Part shown: piece by piece, positions 25,202 through 32,579 of the stretch
Numbering within the stretch: the stretch's first letter is position 1
Layout: each line of letters opens with the position of its first letter
NCBI RefSeq assembly: GCF_008364765.1
Contig: NZ_VTUY01000009.1
Span: forward strand, 1 to 64,000
Origin: Bacillus sp. CH30_1T
GTDB taxonomy: Bacteria > Bacillota > Bacilli > Bacillales > Bacillaceae_B
Reading direction: 5' to 3'
Length of the DNA: 64,000 nt
The notes under the pieces: generated by a model
Database searches by the model: none
What the model saw: the letters and a program-made list of their open reading frames with translations, nothing else
What the model was told of the DNA's origin: nothing
Translations under genes and position numbers: made by a program

Positions 25202-25990
25202 TTAAAGAACCTCATCAATAATCTCTTCAAACACATCACTCACACAGCTCCTCTTAAGCAGGATTTCCTGGTTATTGAGTGTCACATTTCCTCTATGTTC
25301 ATCCAAGTTGAACTTTTCTTTTAAGACCGCCATCGATCCTTTGCTGCGTTTGTCGATTTCGAAGTAGATGGTGGAATCGTGGTCGCCCTGAAGGATATAG
25401 ACTTCGAGTTCGTCGAGCTTCCGACTGTATTTGCCGAAGGATGGAGTGAATTCATATTGCTGCACGAAAGGACGATTCGTTTTCACCCATGCAGGGGCGT
25501 TCTGACTCTCCATCTGCTTGAATTTAAACCCGATGACCTTGATGGCATCCATAATATTTTCATGTACGGTTGTCGGGGCAACGGATATATAATCCCTGTC
25601 CTTTGGGTCAACAGCATTCTTGATATCGACACCCGTATCAATCCAGACTGGTGGAACACTCTTCTGCGTTTCAGGGTGTATCATCGTGACCGGCGTATCC
25701 AGAGGGACCTTGAATGAGAATGGAATGTGCTTTTTTTCTCCCTTAGAAATAGTGAAGGGCTCATTGAGCTGGTGGACTTCAACAACGGCAGGTGACAGTC
25801 GATCTCCACCTTCATGACCGAACATCGTCATCAGCTTCAGATCGATCGATTCGATTCGCTGATCCGAATTCCCGCCTTTCACCTCTACGACTCCCTCGAG
25901 CAGCTCACCCTGCTGAATATAAGCCCGCTTCACCTTCGTATCAACTGTGGCGGAACCAATCCCAATACTCGCAATCACTTTATTGAACAT
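25202..25990 (-). CDS. spo0M: sporulation control protein Spo0M
   Basis: A 262-residue arrestin-like beta-sandwich protein of the Spo0M family, which influences sporulation and cell-shape control by a mechanism that is not fully settled. The N-terminus MFNKVIASIGIGSATVDTKV matches B. subtilis Spo0M. Two beta domains follow, with a PVTMIHPE segment at the junction, and the acidic tail DVFEEIIDEVL. I set the start at ATG 25990 by homology. An ATG at 26002 abuts the GAAGGGGG ribosome-binding site and is too close. It is a single gene convergent with the cnt operon. Confidence 0.9.
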   Translation of the reverse strand: MFNKVIASIGIGSATVDTKVKRAYIQQGELLEGVVEVKGGNSDQRIESIDLKLMTMFGHEGGDRLSPAVVEVHQLNEPFTISKGEKKHIPFSFKVPLDTPVTMIHPETQKSVPPVWIDTGVDIKNAVDPKDRDYISVAPTTVHENIMDAIKVIGFKFKQMESQNAPAWVKTNRPFVQQYEFTPSFGKYSRKLDELEVYILQGDHDSTIYFEIDKRSKGSMAVLKEKFNLDEHRGNVTLNNQEILLKRSCVSDVFEEIIDEVL

Positions 25991-26158
25991 GGACAAGTGC
26001 ATTCATCCCCCTTCTTATTATTCCTATCGTAGCATAGATTGTCAGATTGAGAGGAAGGGGAAGTGTTCAAGATATATGAACACTTCCGATAAGCATCTAT
26101 GATTGTCACGCCGCCGGAAATGCGTTACGCCAATCAGATTCTCCTTATTAGACTAATG

Positions 26159-26176
26159 TATGAAACGCGTTTCATA
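26159..26176. promoter_or_regulatory. perfect 18-bp palindrome, possible operator
   Basis: TATGAAACG-CGTTTCATA is perfectly symmetrical and lies between spo0M (150 bases from its start) and the small gene at 26278. Its size fits a TetR-type operator, but no such regulator is adjacent. The rest of 26003-26277 shows nothing I can support. Confidence 0.4.
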
Positions 26177-26277
26177 GCAAGGGGAAAATAAAATAATGAG
26201 TCAAGCAGCTGGGCCTGTCATGTAAACTCCAATCCTCTCATATTCATAATAAAGACATCATAAGGGGGTGTGACATT

Positions 26278-26520
26278 TTGAATAACGTGATGATACCTGC
26301 ATTCATCGTGCTTATAATCCTTATTTTTATTATCTGTATCTACTTTATGACCAGGTACAAGCAACAGGCTGTTCAAGTCTTTACATTAGAGAGTTTCCTT
26401 CATTCGTCTAAACTGGGTGATGATGAGGGGAAGGATCATAGCTTAATAGAAAAGGTGAATGATTATTTTGATGATGGAGATAGCGGTGGGCATGGAGATG
26501 GTGGGGATGACGGGGCGTGA
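26278..26520 (+). CDS. small membrane protein with acidic Gly-rich tail
   Basis: An 80-residue product started by TTG 26278 behind AAGGGGGTGTGAC. Residues 3-26 form one transmembrane helix (VMIPAFIVLIILIFIICIYF). A basic linker follows, then a cytoplasmic or external region that ends in an unusual Asp/Gly/His tail (DGDSGGHGDGGDDG), which could bind metal. I recognise no family. The stop codon lies inside the stem of the terminator that follows. Confidence 0.55.
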   Translation: MNNVMIPAFIVLIILIFIICIYFMTRYKQQAVQVFTLESFLHSSKLGDDEGKDHSLIEKVNDYFDDGDSGGHGDGGDDGA

Positions 26521-26538
26521 AATTCCCCGTCTTTTTTT
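26510..26538 (+). terminator. terminator overlapping the end of the small membrane gene
   Basis: ACGGGG (26510-26515) pairs with CCCCGT (26525-26530), followed by seven T residues. The 5' arm encodes the last residues of the preceding ORF. Confidence 0.75.
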
Positions 26539-26671
26539 ATCCATGGAAGCGAGTTGCATAGGCCCCTGGATGGGCAAAGCATGTAAAGATTTAAAGGGAA
26601 TTCGACACAGATGCTCAATTATTCGAAAAGCGGCACAATAAAACATCGAAAGCTGGATACGTTCTTTCTAA

Positions 26672-26971
26672 CTAGCCAGGCTCATTATCTGCATCTTCTA
26701 TTGTATTCTCTCCGCCATCTCTAACAACCTGTCCAAACTGGTTGGCATTTTGACCACCTTTATCCGCGATCTGTCCGCCTTGGCTTGCATTCTCCCCATC
26801 TTTTCCAGTCAGGTTCTGCGACCCTTCCGATGCGATTTGTTCCACACCGGCATTGCCGCCTTCATTTGCAAGATTATTCGTATTATAAATATTGATATAA
26901 ATTTTAATTCCATCTTTATCGTGCTTGAAGGAAACTTCTGACTTTTTAGGATCATCTTTATGTTTACCCAA
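26672..26971 (-). CDS. Gly/Asn/Gln-rich repeat protein
   Basis: A 99-residue protein whose C-terminal 60 residues are low-complexity short repeats of the type GGxNAxxxGQIA (for example SQGGQIADKGGQNANQFGQV), with no aromatic core. The N-terminal 40 residues are Lys/Asp-rich and contain the strand DGIKIYINIYN. I place the start at TTG 26971, nine bases after GGGAGGTGAG. An upstream ATG at 27016 lacks a ribosome-binding site. Such repeats occur in spore-surface and matrix proteins, but I cannot assign a function. Confidence 0.55.
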   Translation of the reverse strand: MGKHKDDPKKSEVSFKHDKDGIKIYINIYNTNNLANEGGNAGVEQIASEGSQNLTGKDGENASQGGQIADKGGQNANQFGQVVRDGGENTIEDADNEPG

Positions 26972-27331
26972 GTTACACTCACCTCCCGTCTGGTATGTTA
27001 CTACTAAAATATTCATTGCACTCGTAAGTGATTGTGAACTTGTCCTATTGTTTCTGTTTTCTTTCTATTAACAGAAACACTGGTTTGTATATTGCAAAAA
27101 AGAAGGAACTCTTCTTCCATTTAATAGAGATAACAAATAGCAGGATGTTTCAAATAAATGTAGAAGCATAAACAAAGGAGTTTCCTGGATATACCAATTT
27201 ATAAAGAGACTGAAATAATTATTGAAAGAGATGATCTCATACCTTTGCTTATTTTGCGGAAAGGTTATCTGAAGAATAATTCATGGAGACTGATTGCATG
27301 AGTACATAAACAGAAAAAGGTTTGGGGGATA
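26972..27331. other. intergenic stretch with no supported gene
   Basis: These 360 bases are AT-rich. A 36-codon open stretch (about 27194-27301) behind AAAGGAGTTT lacks a usable start codon, so I do not call it. No hairpin with a T run or clear operator is visible. The promoter for the DUF402 gene presumably lies here. Confidence 0.5.
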
Positions 27332-27877
27332 ATGATGCTTAAAAGAAAATATGGAGACCGTGCGGATTGGAAACGAGTGATCAAACGAAAATATGCACAG
27401 ACGTATCTCGATAACGGGGAATATAAGGGCTATATCACATTATTGAATACAATAAAAGTAACGGAACCATTATCTGTTCGTTATGTGGAAAAGAGTGTAT
27501 GTATTGTGGATGATGGTTATATGTGGCTGCAGCAATTTCCAATCGGTAAGAATCATTCAGTAACGACGATGTTTGATGCAGGTGGTGATATCGTTCAATG
27601 GTATATCGATGTTTGCCTTTGCAATGGAATAGAAAATGATATTCCCTGGATGGACGATTTATTCTTAGATATTGTCCTATTACCAACGGGAGAAATCATT
27701 GAAAAGGATGCGGATGAGCTTGAAGATGCTTTATTGAAAGGAATCATTGATAAGCCTCTATACGATCTGGTATGGAATGAAGTGAAAACCCTAAAAGGTC
27801 TCATAAGGAAGGGCAGCTTTGACTTGATAAAATGGTCACATAGCCATAAGGAAATCTTATCTAACCTTTGGCAGTAG
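27332..27877 (+). CDS. DUF402 family protein
   Basis: A 181-residue soluble protein of the DUF402 (FomD-like, UPF0374) family. Such proteins are proposed nucleotide or phosphate-ester hydrolases that use divalent metal. Family features visible are VCIVDDGYMWLQQFP in the middle, the Asp-rich motif IPWMDDLFLDIVLLPTGEIIEKDADEL, which supplies likely metal ligands, and a C-terminal Leu-rich helix. ATG 27332 follows TTTGGGGGAT. A second in-frame ATG directly follows. It is a single gene with a hairpin terminator just after the stop. Confidence 0.82.
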   Translation: MMLKRKYGDRADWKRVIKRKYAQTYLDNGEYKGYITLLNTIKVTEPLSVRYVEKSVCIVDDGYMWLQQFPIGKNHSVTTMFDAGGDIVQWYIDVCLCNGIENDIPWMDDLFLDIVLLPTGEIIEKDADELEDALLKGIIDKPLYDLVWNEVKTLKGLIRKGSFDLIKWSHSHKEILSNLWQ

Positions 27878-27885
27878 CATGCATT

Positions 27886-27919
27886 AAAGCATTTCTTTAT
27901 CATAAGGAATGCTTTTTAT
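27886..27919 (+). terminator. terminator of the DUF402 gene
   Basis: AAAGCATT (27886-27893) pairs with AATGCTTT (27908-27915), with further pairing inside (CTT/AAGG), and T residues follow. Confidence 0.7.
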
Positions 27920-28025
27920 ATTGTCTAATACAATAATAATAAACTTATTTTCAATAATTTTTTATTGTAAAACAATAAACTATATATTAAGATTAAATTG
28001 AATTTAAATAAGCGAGGTGCTTTTG

Positions 28026-28499
28026 ATGAAACGAGAAACACTCTTTTTGAAAATAGCTGTTTTTCTTATAGGAACCCCGGTTCTTGCTTTATGCGTATTC
28101 GGGTTGCCCTGGTTAGCGAAGGATGCGGCTGGTTCGGAGCTGGCATATTTGATATATGGTATCTTAGTTGTGATGTATGTATCGGCGATCCCGTTTTTCG
28201 TTGCCTTGTATCAGGCGATCAGACTATTAAGCTATATTGACAAGAACAACGCGTTCTCGGAATTATCGGTCAAGTCGTTAAAGAATATTAAATATTGTGC
28301 AACCACCATCTCGATCGTGTATGTGGCAGGGATGCCTCTCTTCTATCTCATGGGAGAGAAAGACGACGCCCCAGGGGTCATATTGATCGGGATGATGTTT
28401 GTTTTCGCTCCGTTGGTAATTGCGGTATTTGCGGCAGTTCTTCAAAAGCTATTAAAAAATGCCATCGATATAAAATCAGAAAATGACTTAACGGTCTGA
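28026..28499 (+). CDS. yoaS: DUF2975 membrane protein (YoaS-like)
   Basis: A 157-residue membrane protein with four predicted helices, typical of DUF2975. This family is almost always encoded directly before a small HTH regulator of the YozG type, as here. Its role is unknown, and it may sense or relay a membrane signal to the regulator. The start is ATG 28026, seven bases after GCGAGGTG. A TTG nine bases earlier is not needed. The next gene begins ten bases after the stop. Confidence 0.82.
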   Translation: MKRETLFLKIAVFLIGTPVLALCVFGLPWLAKDAAGSELAYLIYGILVVMYVSAIPFFVALYQAIRLLSYIDKNNAFSELSVKSLKNIKYCATTISIVYVAGMPLFYLMGEKDDAPGVILIGMMFVFAPLVIAVFAAVLQKLLKNAIDIKSENDLTV

Positions 28500-28508
28500 G
28501 GTGAAAAT

Positions 28509-28727
28509 ATGGCGATTATAATCAATATTGATGTGATGCTGGCGAAAAGGAAAATGAGCGTGACAGAGCTATCGGAGAGGGTTGGAATCACGATGGCGAA
28601 CCTTTCTATATTGAAAAATGGAAAGGCAAAGGCGGTTCGATTATCCACTTTAGAGGCGATCTGTAAGGCATTGGAGTGTCAGCCCGGAGATCTTTTAGAA
28701 TACCAAAGTGAGGAAGACATTCAATAA
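28509..28727 (+). CDS. yozG: small Xre/Cro HTH regulator (YozG-like)
   Basis: A 72-residue protein that is almost only a helix-turn-helix domain: MSVTELSERVGITMANLSIL is the HTH and KAKAVRLSTLEAICKALECQ follows, matching the Cro/C1 group that accompanies DUF2975 proteins. It probably controls its own operon. ATG 28509 follows GAGGTGAAAAT, ten bases after the DUF2975 gene, in the same order as yoaS-yozG of B. subtilis. Confidence 0.88.
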   Translation: MAIIINIDVMLAKRKMSVTELSERVGITMANLSILKNGKAKAVRLSTLEAICKALECQPGDLLEYQSEEDIQ

Positions 28728-28749
28728 ATAGGGTTTGGAGGCAAAAATC

Positions 28750-29556
28750 ATGAGAGCATTAAAACAACTCGTTCGATTTGGTTGGGAGCAGGCCCTGTCC
28801 TGTTTGTTCCCTGTCGTCATTTTTGCCTCTTTGGCTTTGACACAAGTCATCCCGCTGCCCTTCTTGCCGCGGTATGACTGGCTGCTCATCATCTGCCTCC
28901 TGATGCAGTGGGGGATGCTGCGTTCCGGGCTTGAAACACGGGATGAACTCAAGGTGATCACCTTGTTTCACCTCATCGGGCTTGCCCTTGAACTTTTTAA
29001 GGTCCATATGGGCTCATGGTCTTATCCTGGGGAAGGGTATTCCAAAGTGTTCGGGGTGCCTTTGTACAGTGGATTCATGTACGCAAGTGTGGCGAGTTAT
29101 CTTTGTCAGGCGTGGAGGAGGCTTAGGGTGGAACTGGTGAAGTGGCCACGGTTTTTAATCGTTTTCCCTCTTGCTGCTGCCATTTATTTAAATTTTTTCA
29201 CCCACCATTACTGGATCGACGTTCGCTGGTGGTTATCGGGACTCGTTCTGATCGTCTTTTGGCAGACATGGGTCCTGTACGAAGTGGGCGGAATCCGTTA
29301 CCGCATGCCACTTGCCCTTTCATTTGTGCTCATCGGATTTTTCATATGGATAGCTGAAAATATCGCCACGTTCTTTGGCGCATGGGAATATCCAAATCAA
29401 ACCGATGCCTGGAGTCTCGTTCATCTAGGGAAGGTGAGCTCTTGGCTCTTACTGGTGATCGTCAGCTTTCTGATCGTGGCGATGTTGAAGCGGGTGAAGG
29501 GGAACGGTTCGGTTCAGGTTGGGACGGATCCACTTTCCACCGGACATAACCAATGA
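28750..29556 (+). CDS. yoaT: DUF817 membrane protein (YoaT-like)
   Basis: A 268-residue membrane protein of the DUF817 family with about eight helices. Recognisable segments are FKVHMGSWSYPGEGYSKVFG, VPLYSGFMYASVASY, and the late FIWIAENIATFFGAWEYP. The function is unknown. The block yoaS-yozG-yoaT occurs in the same order in B. subtilis, which supports the names. I choose ATG 28750, six bases after TTTGGAGG. The upstream TTG at 28735 is part of that ribosome-binding site. Confidence 0.85.
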   Translation: MRALKQLVRFGWEQALSCLFPVVIFASLALTQVIPLPFLPRYDWLLIICLLMQWGMLRSGLETRDELKVITLFHLIGLALELFKVHMGSWSYPGEGYSKVFGVPLYSGFMYASVASYLCQAWRRLRVELVKWPRFLIVFPLAAAIYLNFFTHHYWIDVRWWLSGLVLIVFWQTWVLYEVGGIRYRMPLALSFVLIGFFIWIAENIATFFGAWEYPNQTDAWSLVHLGKVSSWLLLVIVSFLIVAMLKRVKGNGSVQVGTDPLSTGHNQ

Positions 29557-29573
29557 GGTCAGGAGAGATAGGT

Positions 29574-29828
29574 TTGAAAAATATAGCTTTCTTTATCATC
29601 CTGGTACATACCATCATTTTTATTCTGTGGATCATGAACTCAGGGTACTTGTTTTCAACGGTTGGAACGACATTTTGGATTGCGTCGGTAGCTTTAGGGT
29701 TCCTCATTCAAAAACAGCTGGATGATGTCATGATGTTAAGAAAGATATTGGTTATATCTAATTGGTGGATGGTGTTTTTGATGATCATGACTGTGGGAAT
29801 TTATTTTGTTGTGAGTTCAATGCCTTAA
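29574..29828 (+). CDS. small three-helix membrane protein
   Basis: An 84-residue hydrophobic protein with three predicted transmembrane helices and no family I recognise. I place its start at TTG 29574 behind CAGGAGAG. A longer version from ATG 29553 overlaps yoaT and lacks a site. It sits 17 bases after yoaT and is probably part of the same transcript, ended by the hairpin at 29907. Confidence 0.6.
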   Translation: MKNIAFFIILVHTIIFILWIMNSGYLFSTVGTTFWIASVALGFLIQKQLDDVMMLRKILVISNWWMVFLMIMTVGIYFVVSSMP

Positions 29829-29906
29829 CCTTGATGAATGATTAATTGTAGATAAAAAGATTATTCAGGTAAATGGTAAAAATAATTTCTACTTTTTGTA
29901 GAGGAG

Positions 29907-29940
29907 GAATCCTTCCTTTAGTCGGGAAGGGTTCTTTGTT
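29907..29940 (+). terminator. terminator of the yoaS-yozG-yoaT operon
   Basis: GAATCCTTCC (29907-29916) pairs with GGAAGGGTTC (29925-29934) around a short loop, followed by TTTGTTTTG. Confidence 0.75.
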
Positions 29941-29954
29941 TTGAAAAAAGATAG

Positions 29955-29989
29955 TTGACAAATCAAACTGTAAATTATATTATTACAGT
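29955..29989 (+). promoter_or_regulatory. promoter and operator 1 of the spx paralog
   Basis: TTGACA (29955-29960), 17 bases and TATTAT (29978-29983) form a strong sigma-A promoter. The perfect palindrome ACTGTAA-N9-TTACAGT (29967-29989) covers its spacer and -10 box. Identical spacing recurs at 30499, and near copies are at 30024 and 31008, so this is probably the binding site of the Rrf2 regulator encoded next door. Confidence 0.85.
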
Positions 29990-30023
29990 GTATCCAAAAG
30001 ACAACAAATATTTTTTTAGGGAA

Positions 30024-30046
30024 ACTGTTACTTTTTTTATTACAAT
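30024..30046. promoter_or_regulatory. operator 2 upstream of the spx paralog
   Basis: ACTGTTA-N9-TTACAAT is a two-mismatch copy of operator 1, located 57 bases downstream in the leader just before the ribosome-binding site. It could assist repression by looping or as a roadblock. Confidence 0.6.
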
Positions 30047-30066
30047 TAAGAAGGAGTGAGTAAATA

Positions 30067-30462
30067 ATGGTCAATTTATATCTGACACCGAGCTGCGCAT
30101 CCTGCCGTAAAGCAAGAGCATGGCTTGATGAACACTCAATCGAATATGTGGAACGAAATATGCTGACAGAACCGTTGACACCTGACGAGATCAAATCGAT
30201 TCTTCGCCTGACGGAAAATGGAACAGAAGATATTATTTCCACTCAATCAAAGGCTTTCCAAGAATTAAATGTAGACGTTGATTCGTTGCCACTCCAGGAT
30301 TTATATACATTAATCAGAGAGAATCCGCAAATGCTGAAGAGACCTATCATCCTGGATGAAAAAAGATTGCAGGTTGGTTATAACGACGAAGAAATCCGCA
30401 GCTTTCTTCCGAGAAAGGTTCGTACTTTTTCATACAAAGAGTTGCAAAAAATGGCCAACTAG
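30067..30462 (+). CDS. spxA2: Spx paralog (SpxA2-like) transcription regulator
   Basis: A 131-residue ArsC/thioredoxin-like Spx protein. Spx binds the RNA polymerase alpha C-terminal domain and changes promoter choice during disulfide stress. It has the redox switch CASC (Cys10 and Cys13), the block RRPIIL-type [20 protein letters not shown], and ends MAN like classical Spx, so it should be a ClpXP substrate. It differs from the main Spx at many positions and is followed by an Rrf2 gene, as spxA2-saiR is in Bacillus anthracis. ATG 30067 follows AGAAGGAGTGAG. Two operators lie upstream. Orthology to SpxA2 is inferred. Confidence 0.85.
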   Translation: MVNLYLTPSCASCRKARAWLDEHSIEYVERNMLTEPLTPDEIKSILRLTENGTEDIISTQSKAFQELNVDVDSLPLQDLYTLIRENPQMLKRPIILDEKRLQVGYNDEEIRSFLPRKVRTFSYKELQKMAN

Positions 30463-30486
30463 GAGCAAGTATCCCATGCGGTATTC

Positions 30487-30521
30487 TTGACTATTTAAAC
30501 TGTAATATGTAAAATTACAGT
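30487..30521 (+). promoter_or_regulatory. promoter and operator 3, in front of the Rrf2 gene
   Basis: TTGACT (30487-30492), 17 bases and TAAAAT (30510-30515) form a good promoter. The perfect palindrome ACTGTAA-N9-TTACAGT (30499-30521) overlaps its spacer and -10 box exactly as at the spx promoter, indicating autorepression by the regulator. Confidence 0.85.
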
Positions 30522-30559
30522 AAGAGTCACAAAGCAGCTTTTGATTTAGGAGGCAGGCC

Positions 30560-30973
30560 ATGAATAGCGACTTTACTTTAGCCATTCACAGTTTAACGTA
30601 CCTGGCACTGAAGGCAGATCGCATGTCGACAAGTGATGCGATTTCAGAAAGTGCCGGGGTCCATCCAGTCCGCATTCGTAAAGTCCTGAGTTTGTTAAAA
30701 AAACAAGGATTTATCACATCAAAAGAAGGAACGGGCGGTGGATTTATCTTTGTCAGGGAGTTAAGAGAGATCAATCTTTGGGATATCTATAAGATCACCT
30801 CTGAAGGCTCACTGCAGCCGAAATGCACGGATTCTAATGAAGAGTGTGTGGTAGGGGCCAATATGAAAAGCGTTCTTTTTCACATTTTCCTAGGTGCAGA
30901 AGAAAAACTGGGGGACTATTTAAAGCAATACACCATCAAAGATATTGTCGATTTGATCAATAAAGGAAAATAG
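30560..30973 (+). CDS. saiR: Rrf2-family regulator (SaiR-like)
   Basis: A 137-residue winged-helix Rrf2 protein. The N-terminal HTH is LAIHSLTYLALKADRMSTSD plus SAGVHPVRIRKVLSLLKKQG, and the wing is SKEGTGGGFIF. Instead of the three-Cys iron-sulfur site of IscR it has two Cys (Cys89 and Cys96) in LQPKCTDSNEECVVGANM, fitting a thiol switch like that proposed for B. anthracis SaiR, which represses spxA2. Identical operators precede it and the spx paralog. ATG 30560 follows TTAGGAGGCAGGCC. A short GCTG/CAGC hairpin with a T run follows it (30981-30999). Confidence 0.85.
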   Translation: MNSDFTLAIHSLTYLALKADRMSTSDAISESAGVHPVRIRKVLSLLKKQGFITSKEGTGGGFIFVRELREINLWDIYKITSEGSLQPKCTDSNEECVVGANMKSVLFHIFLGAEEKLGDYLKQYTIKDIVDLINKGK

Positions 30974-30980
30974 AGGAAGG

Positions 30981-30999
30981 CTGGGAGACAGCTTTTTTT
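30981..30999 (+). terminator. weak terminator after the Rrf2 gene
   Basis: GCTG-GGAGA-CAGC is a four-pair hairpin followed by seven T residues. The short stem makes it leaky or partial. Confidence 0.5.
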
Positions 31000-31007
31000 C
31001 TGGTCCA

Positions 31008-31030
31008 AATGTAATTAAAAATGTTACAGT
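31008..31030. promoter_or_regulatory. operator 4, in front of the small IDEAL gene
   Basis: AATGTAA-N9-TTACAGT differs from the perfect operator at one base and keeps the nine-base spacing. It is 35 bases before the next gene, placing that gene in the same local regulon. Confidence 0.7.
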
Positions 31031-31064
31031 TAAGTTGAAATTTTTTATAAGAAGGTGAATAAGG

Positions 31065-31400
31065 ATGATGTCAAACAATCAATCGATCTTAAAAACGGGA
31101 GATTGGATCAAGGGTAAATCACACTCAGGTGAATTAATCATCGGATACATTGAGAACCTTGATATCCAAGGCACAACCGTAAAAGCCAAAGTTGTGACCA
31201 GTGATAATAAAACCATTGAAGGCAGGACCATCCCCCTATTGAGCAAACAGGTGAAAAAAATACCAGAAGCGAATGTGAAAAACAAGGAACAAATCCAGTA
31301 CCTGATTGACCTGGCGCTTGCAACGGGTGATCAAGAGTGGTTCTTGGAACTGACTACCAAGTTGAATTCCATAAGGGAGCTTGCAGAGGGTATAAAGTGA
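31065..31400 (+). CDS. IDEAL-domain protein under the same operator as spx/saiR
   Basis: A 111-residue soluble protein. The first ~65 residues look like a small beta barrel (KTGDWIKGKSHSGELIIGYI and following strands). The C-terminal 40 residues (IQYLIDLALATGDQEWFLEL) match the helical IDEAL motif. I know of no characterised protein with this exact arrangement. ATG 31065 or 31068 follows AGAAGGTGAATAAGG. An Rrf2-type operator stands 35 bases upstream, so it should be induced together with the spx paralog by oxidant stress. Any role in Spx function or turnover is only a suggestion from context. Confidence 0.7.
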   Translation: MMSNNQSILKTGDWIKGKSHSGELIIGYIENLDIQGTTVKAKVVTSDNKTIEGRTIPLLSKQVKKIPEANVKNKEQIQYLIDLALATGDQEWFLELTTKLNSIRELAEGIK

Positions 31401-31405
31401 ACGTC

Positions 31406-31446
31406 ATGAAAAGGAGCTGATGAGCGGGATTCTTCACCTTTTCATT
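31406..31446 (+). terminator. possible hairpin after the IDEAL gene
   Basis: ATGAAAAGG (31406-31414) pairs with CCTTTTCAT (31437-31445) around a 22-base loop. There is no T run beyond TT, so it may only protect the 3' end. A true terminator follows at 31499. Confidence 0.4.
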
Positions 31447-31498
31447 TAGCGCGCAAATATAAACAGCGTATTAATGCTATCCCTCAATTCCAACTATA

Positions 31499-31541
31499 AA
31501 GAAGCTGCTGATCCATTTTATTGGGTCGGTAGCTTCTTTTT
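31499..31541 (+). terminator. intrinsic terminator
   Basis: AAGAAGCTGCTGATCC (31499-31514) pairs with GGGTCGGTAGCTTCTT (31523-31538), with G-T pairs, and a T run follows. It ends the spx/saiR/IDEAL region. Confidence 0.8.
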
Positions 31542-31682
31542 TCATAAGAATTTACCATATAGGGAGTCAACCACCTTTTCCTTCTAAAGTCGTAGAATAC
31601 ATTTGACCATTCGGTGGAAGAGGATTACTAGAAAATGGAATAGAATAAAAGAAGTGGTTAATAAAAAAGGAGGAGCTTTACG

Positions 31683-32495
31683 ATGAACAAATATGTGTGT
31701 TCAACATGTGGAACCCAATACCCTAAGAGTCAGGAAGAACCTGAAAGATGCCCCATTTGTGAGGAAGAACGTCAGTATGTCAATCCAAATGGTCAAAGCT
31801 GGACGACTCTCGATGAAGTGATCTGGAGCGGAATCTATCAAAATACCATTCTGCAAGAAGAACCGGGACTGTACAGCATCACCACTACGCCGAAATTCGG
31901 CATCGGACAGACGGCTTACCTGATATCGACTGGCGGCTACAATGTTTTATGGGACTGTGTCACGTATCTGGATGAAGTGACGATCCAGACCATTGAAGAG
32001 TTGGGCGGCATCGATGCAATCGCGGTTTCCCATCCGCATTATTACTCTGCACAGCTGGAGTGGGCTGACCGGTTTGATGCGGACGTTTATCTTCATCGGG
32101 ATGACCAGGCTTGGGTCATGGAACCGGGAAAGAGGATCAGGTTTTGGGACGGGGAAGAGCTGACGTTGAGCGAAGGGATTTCACTGCACCGTCTCGGTGG
32201 GCATTTCAAAGGAGGAGCAGTCCTTCACTGGAGTCAGACAGGGGTTCTCTTGACAGGAGATATCATTCAGGTGGTGGCGGATACGGACTGGGTCAGCTTC
32301 ATGTACAGCTATCCCAATCTCATTCCCCTGCCGGCAGGTAAAGTGAAGGAAATGGCTGAAAAAGTAAAGCCTTTATCTTTCCACAAGCTGTATAATGCCT
32401 TTCATCGGGTGATAGAAAAAGATGCCGATCAAGCGGTCCAACGATCTGCAGAACGATATATTAATGCTTTAGAAGGGAAACTGTTCTCTACATAA
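31683..32495 (+). CDS. metallo-beta-lactamase-fold protein with N-terminal zinc ribbon
   Basis: A 270-residue protein. Residues 1-30 form a rubredoxin-like zinc ribbon (CSTC at 6-9, CPIC at 23-26). The rest follows the MBL hydrolase fold: TTPKFGIGQTAYLI, the metal loop SHPHYYSAQ (residues 116-124), RLGGHFKGGAV and LTGDIIQV. The metal loop keeps the first two His (117, 119), but the Asp-His of the usual HxHxDH is Tyr-Ser, so metal binding or catalysis must differ from the norm. ATG 31683 follows AAAGGAGGAGC. It is a single gene. The substrate is unknown. Confidence 0.8.
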   Translation: MNKYVCSTCGTQYPKSQEEPERCPICEEERQYVNPNGQSWTTLDEVIWSGIYQNTILQEEPGLYSITTTPKFGIGQTAYLISTGGYNVLWDCVTYLDEVTIQTIEELGGIDAIAVSHPHYYSAQLEWADRFDADVYLHRDDQAWVMEPGKRIRFWDGEELTLSEGISLHRLGGHFKGGAVLHWSQTGVLLTGDIIQVVADTDWVSFMYSYPNLIPLPAGKVKEMAEKVKPLSFHKLYNAFHRVIEKDADQAVQRSAERYINALEGKLFST

Positions 32496-32579
32496 TGGAA
32501 GGGTCCCCTCACTCTATTCGAATTATAGTGAATATTATAAAAAATTGGTATAAAATAAAATTTTGTGAGGGGGTCAATC

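Noticed and set aside
27194-27301. 36-codon open frame behind AAAGGAGTTT
   Set aside because: No ATG, GTG or TTG start occurs at the right distance, and the product resembles no family.
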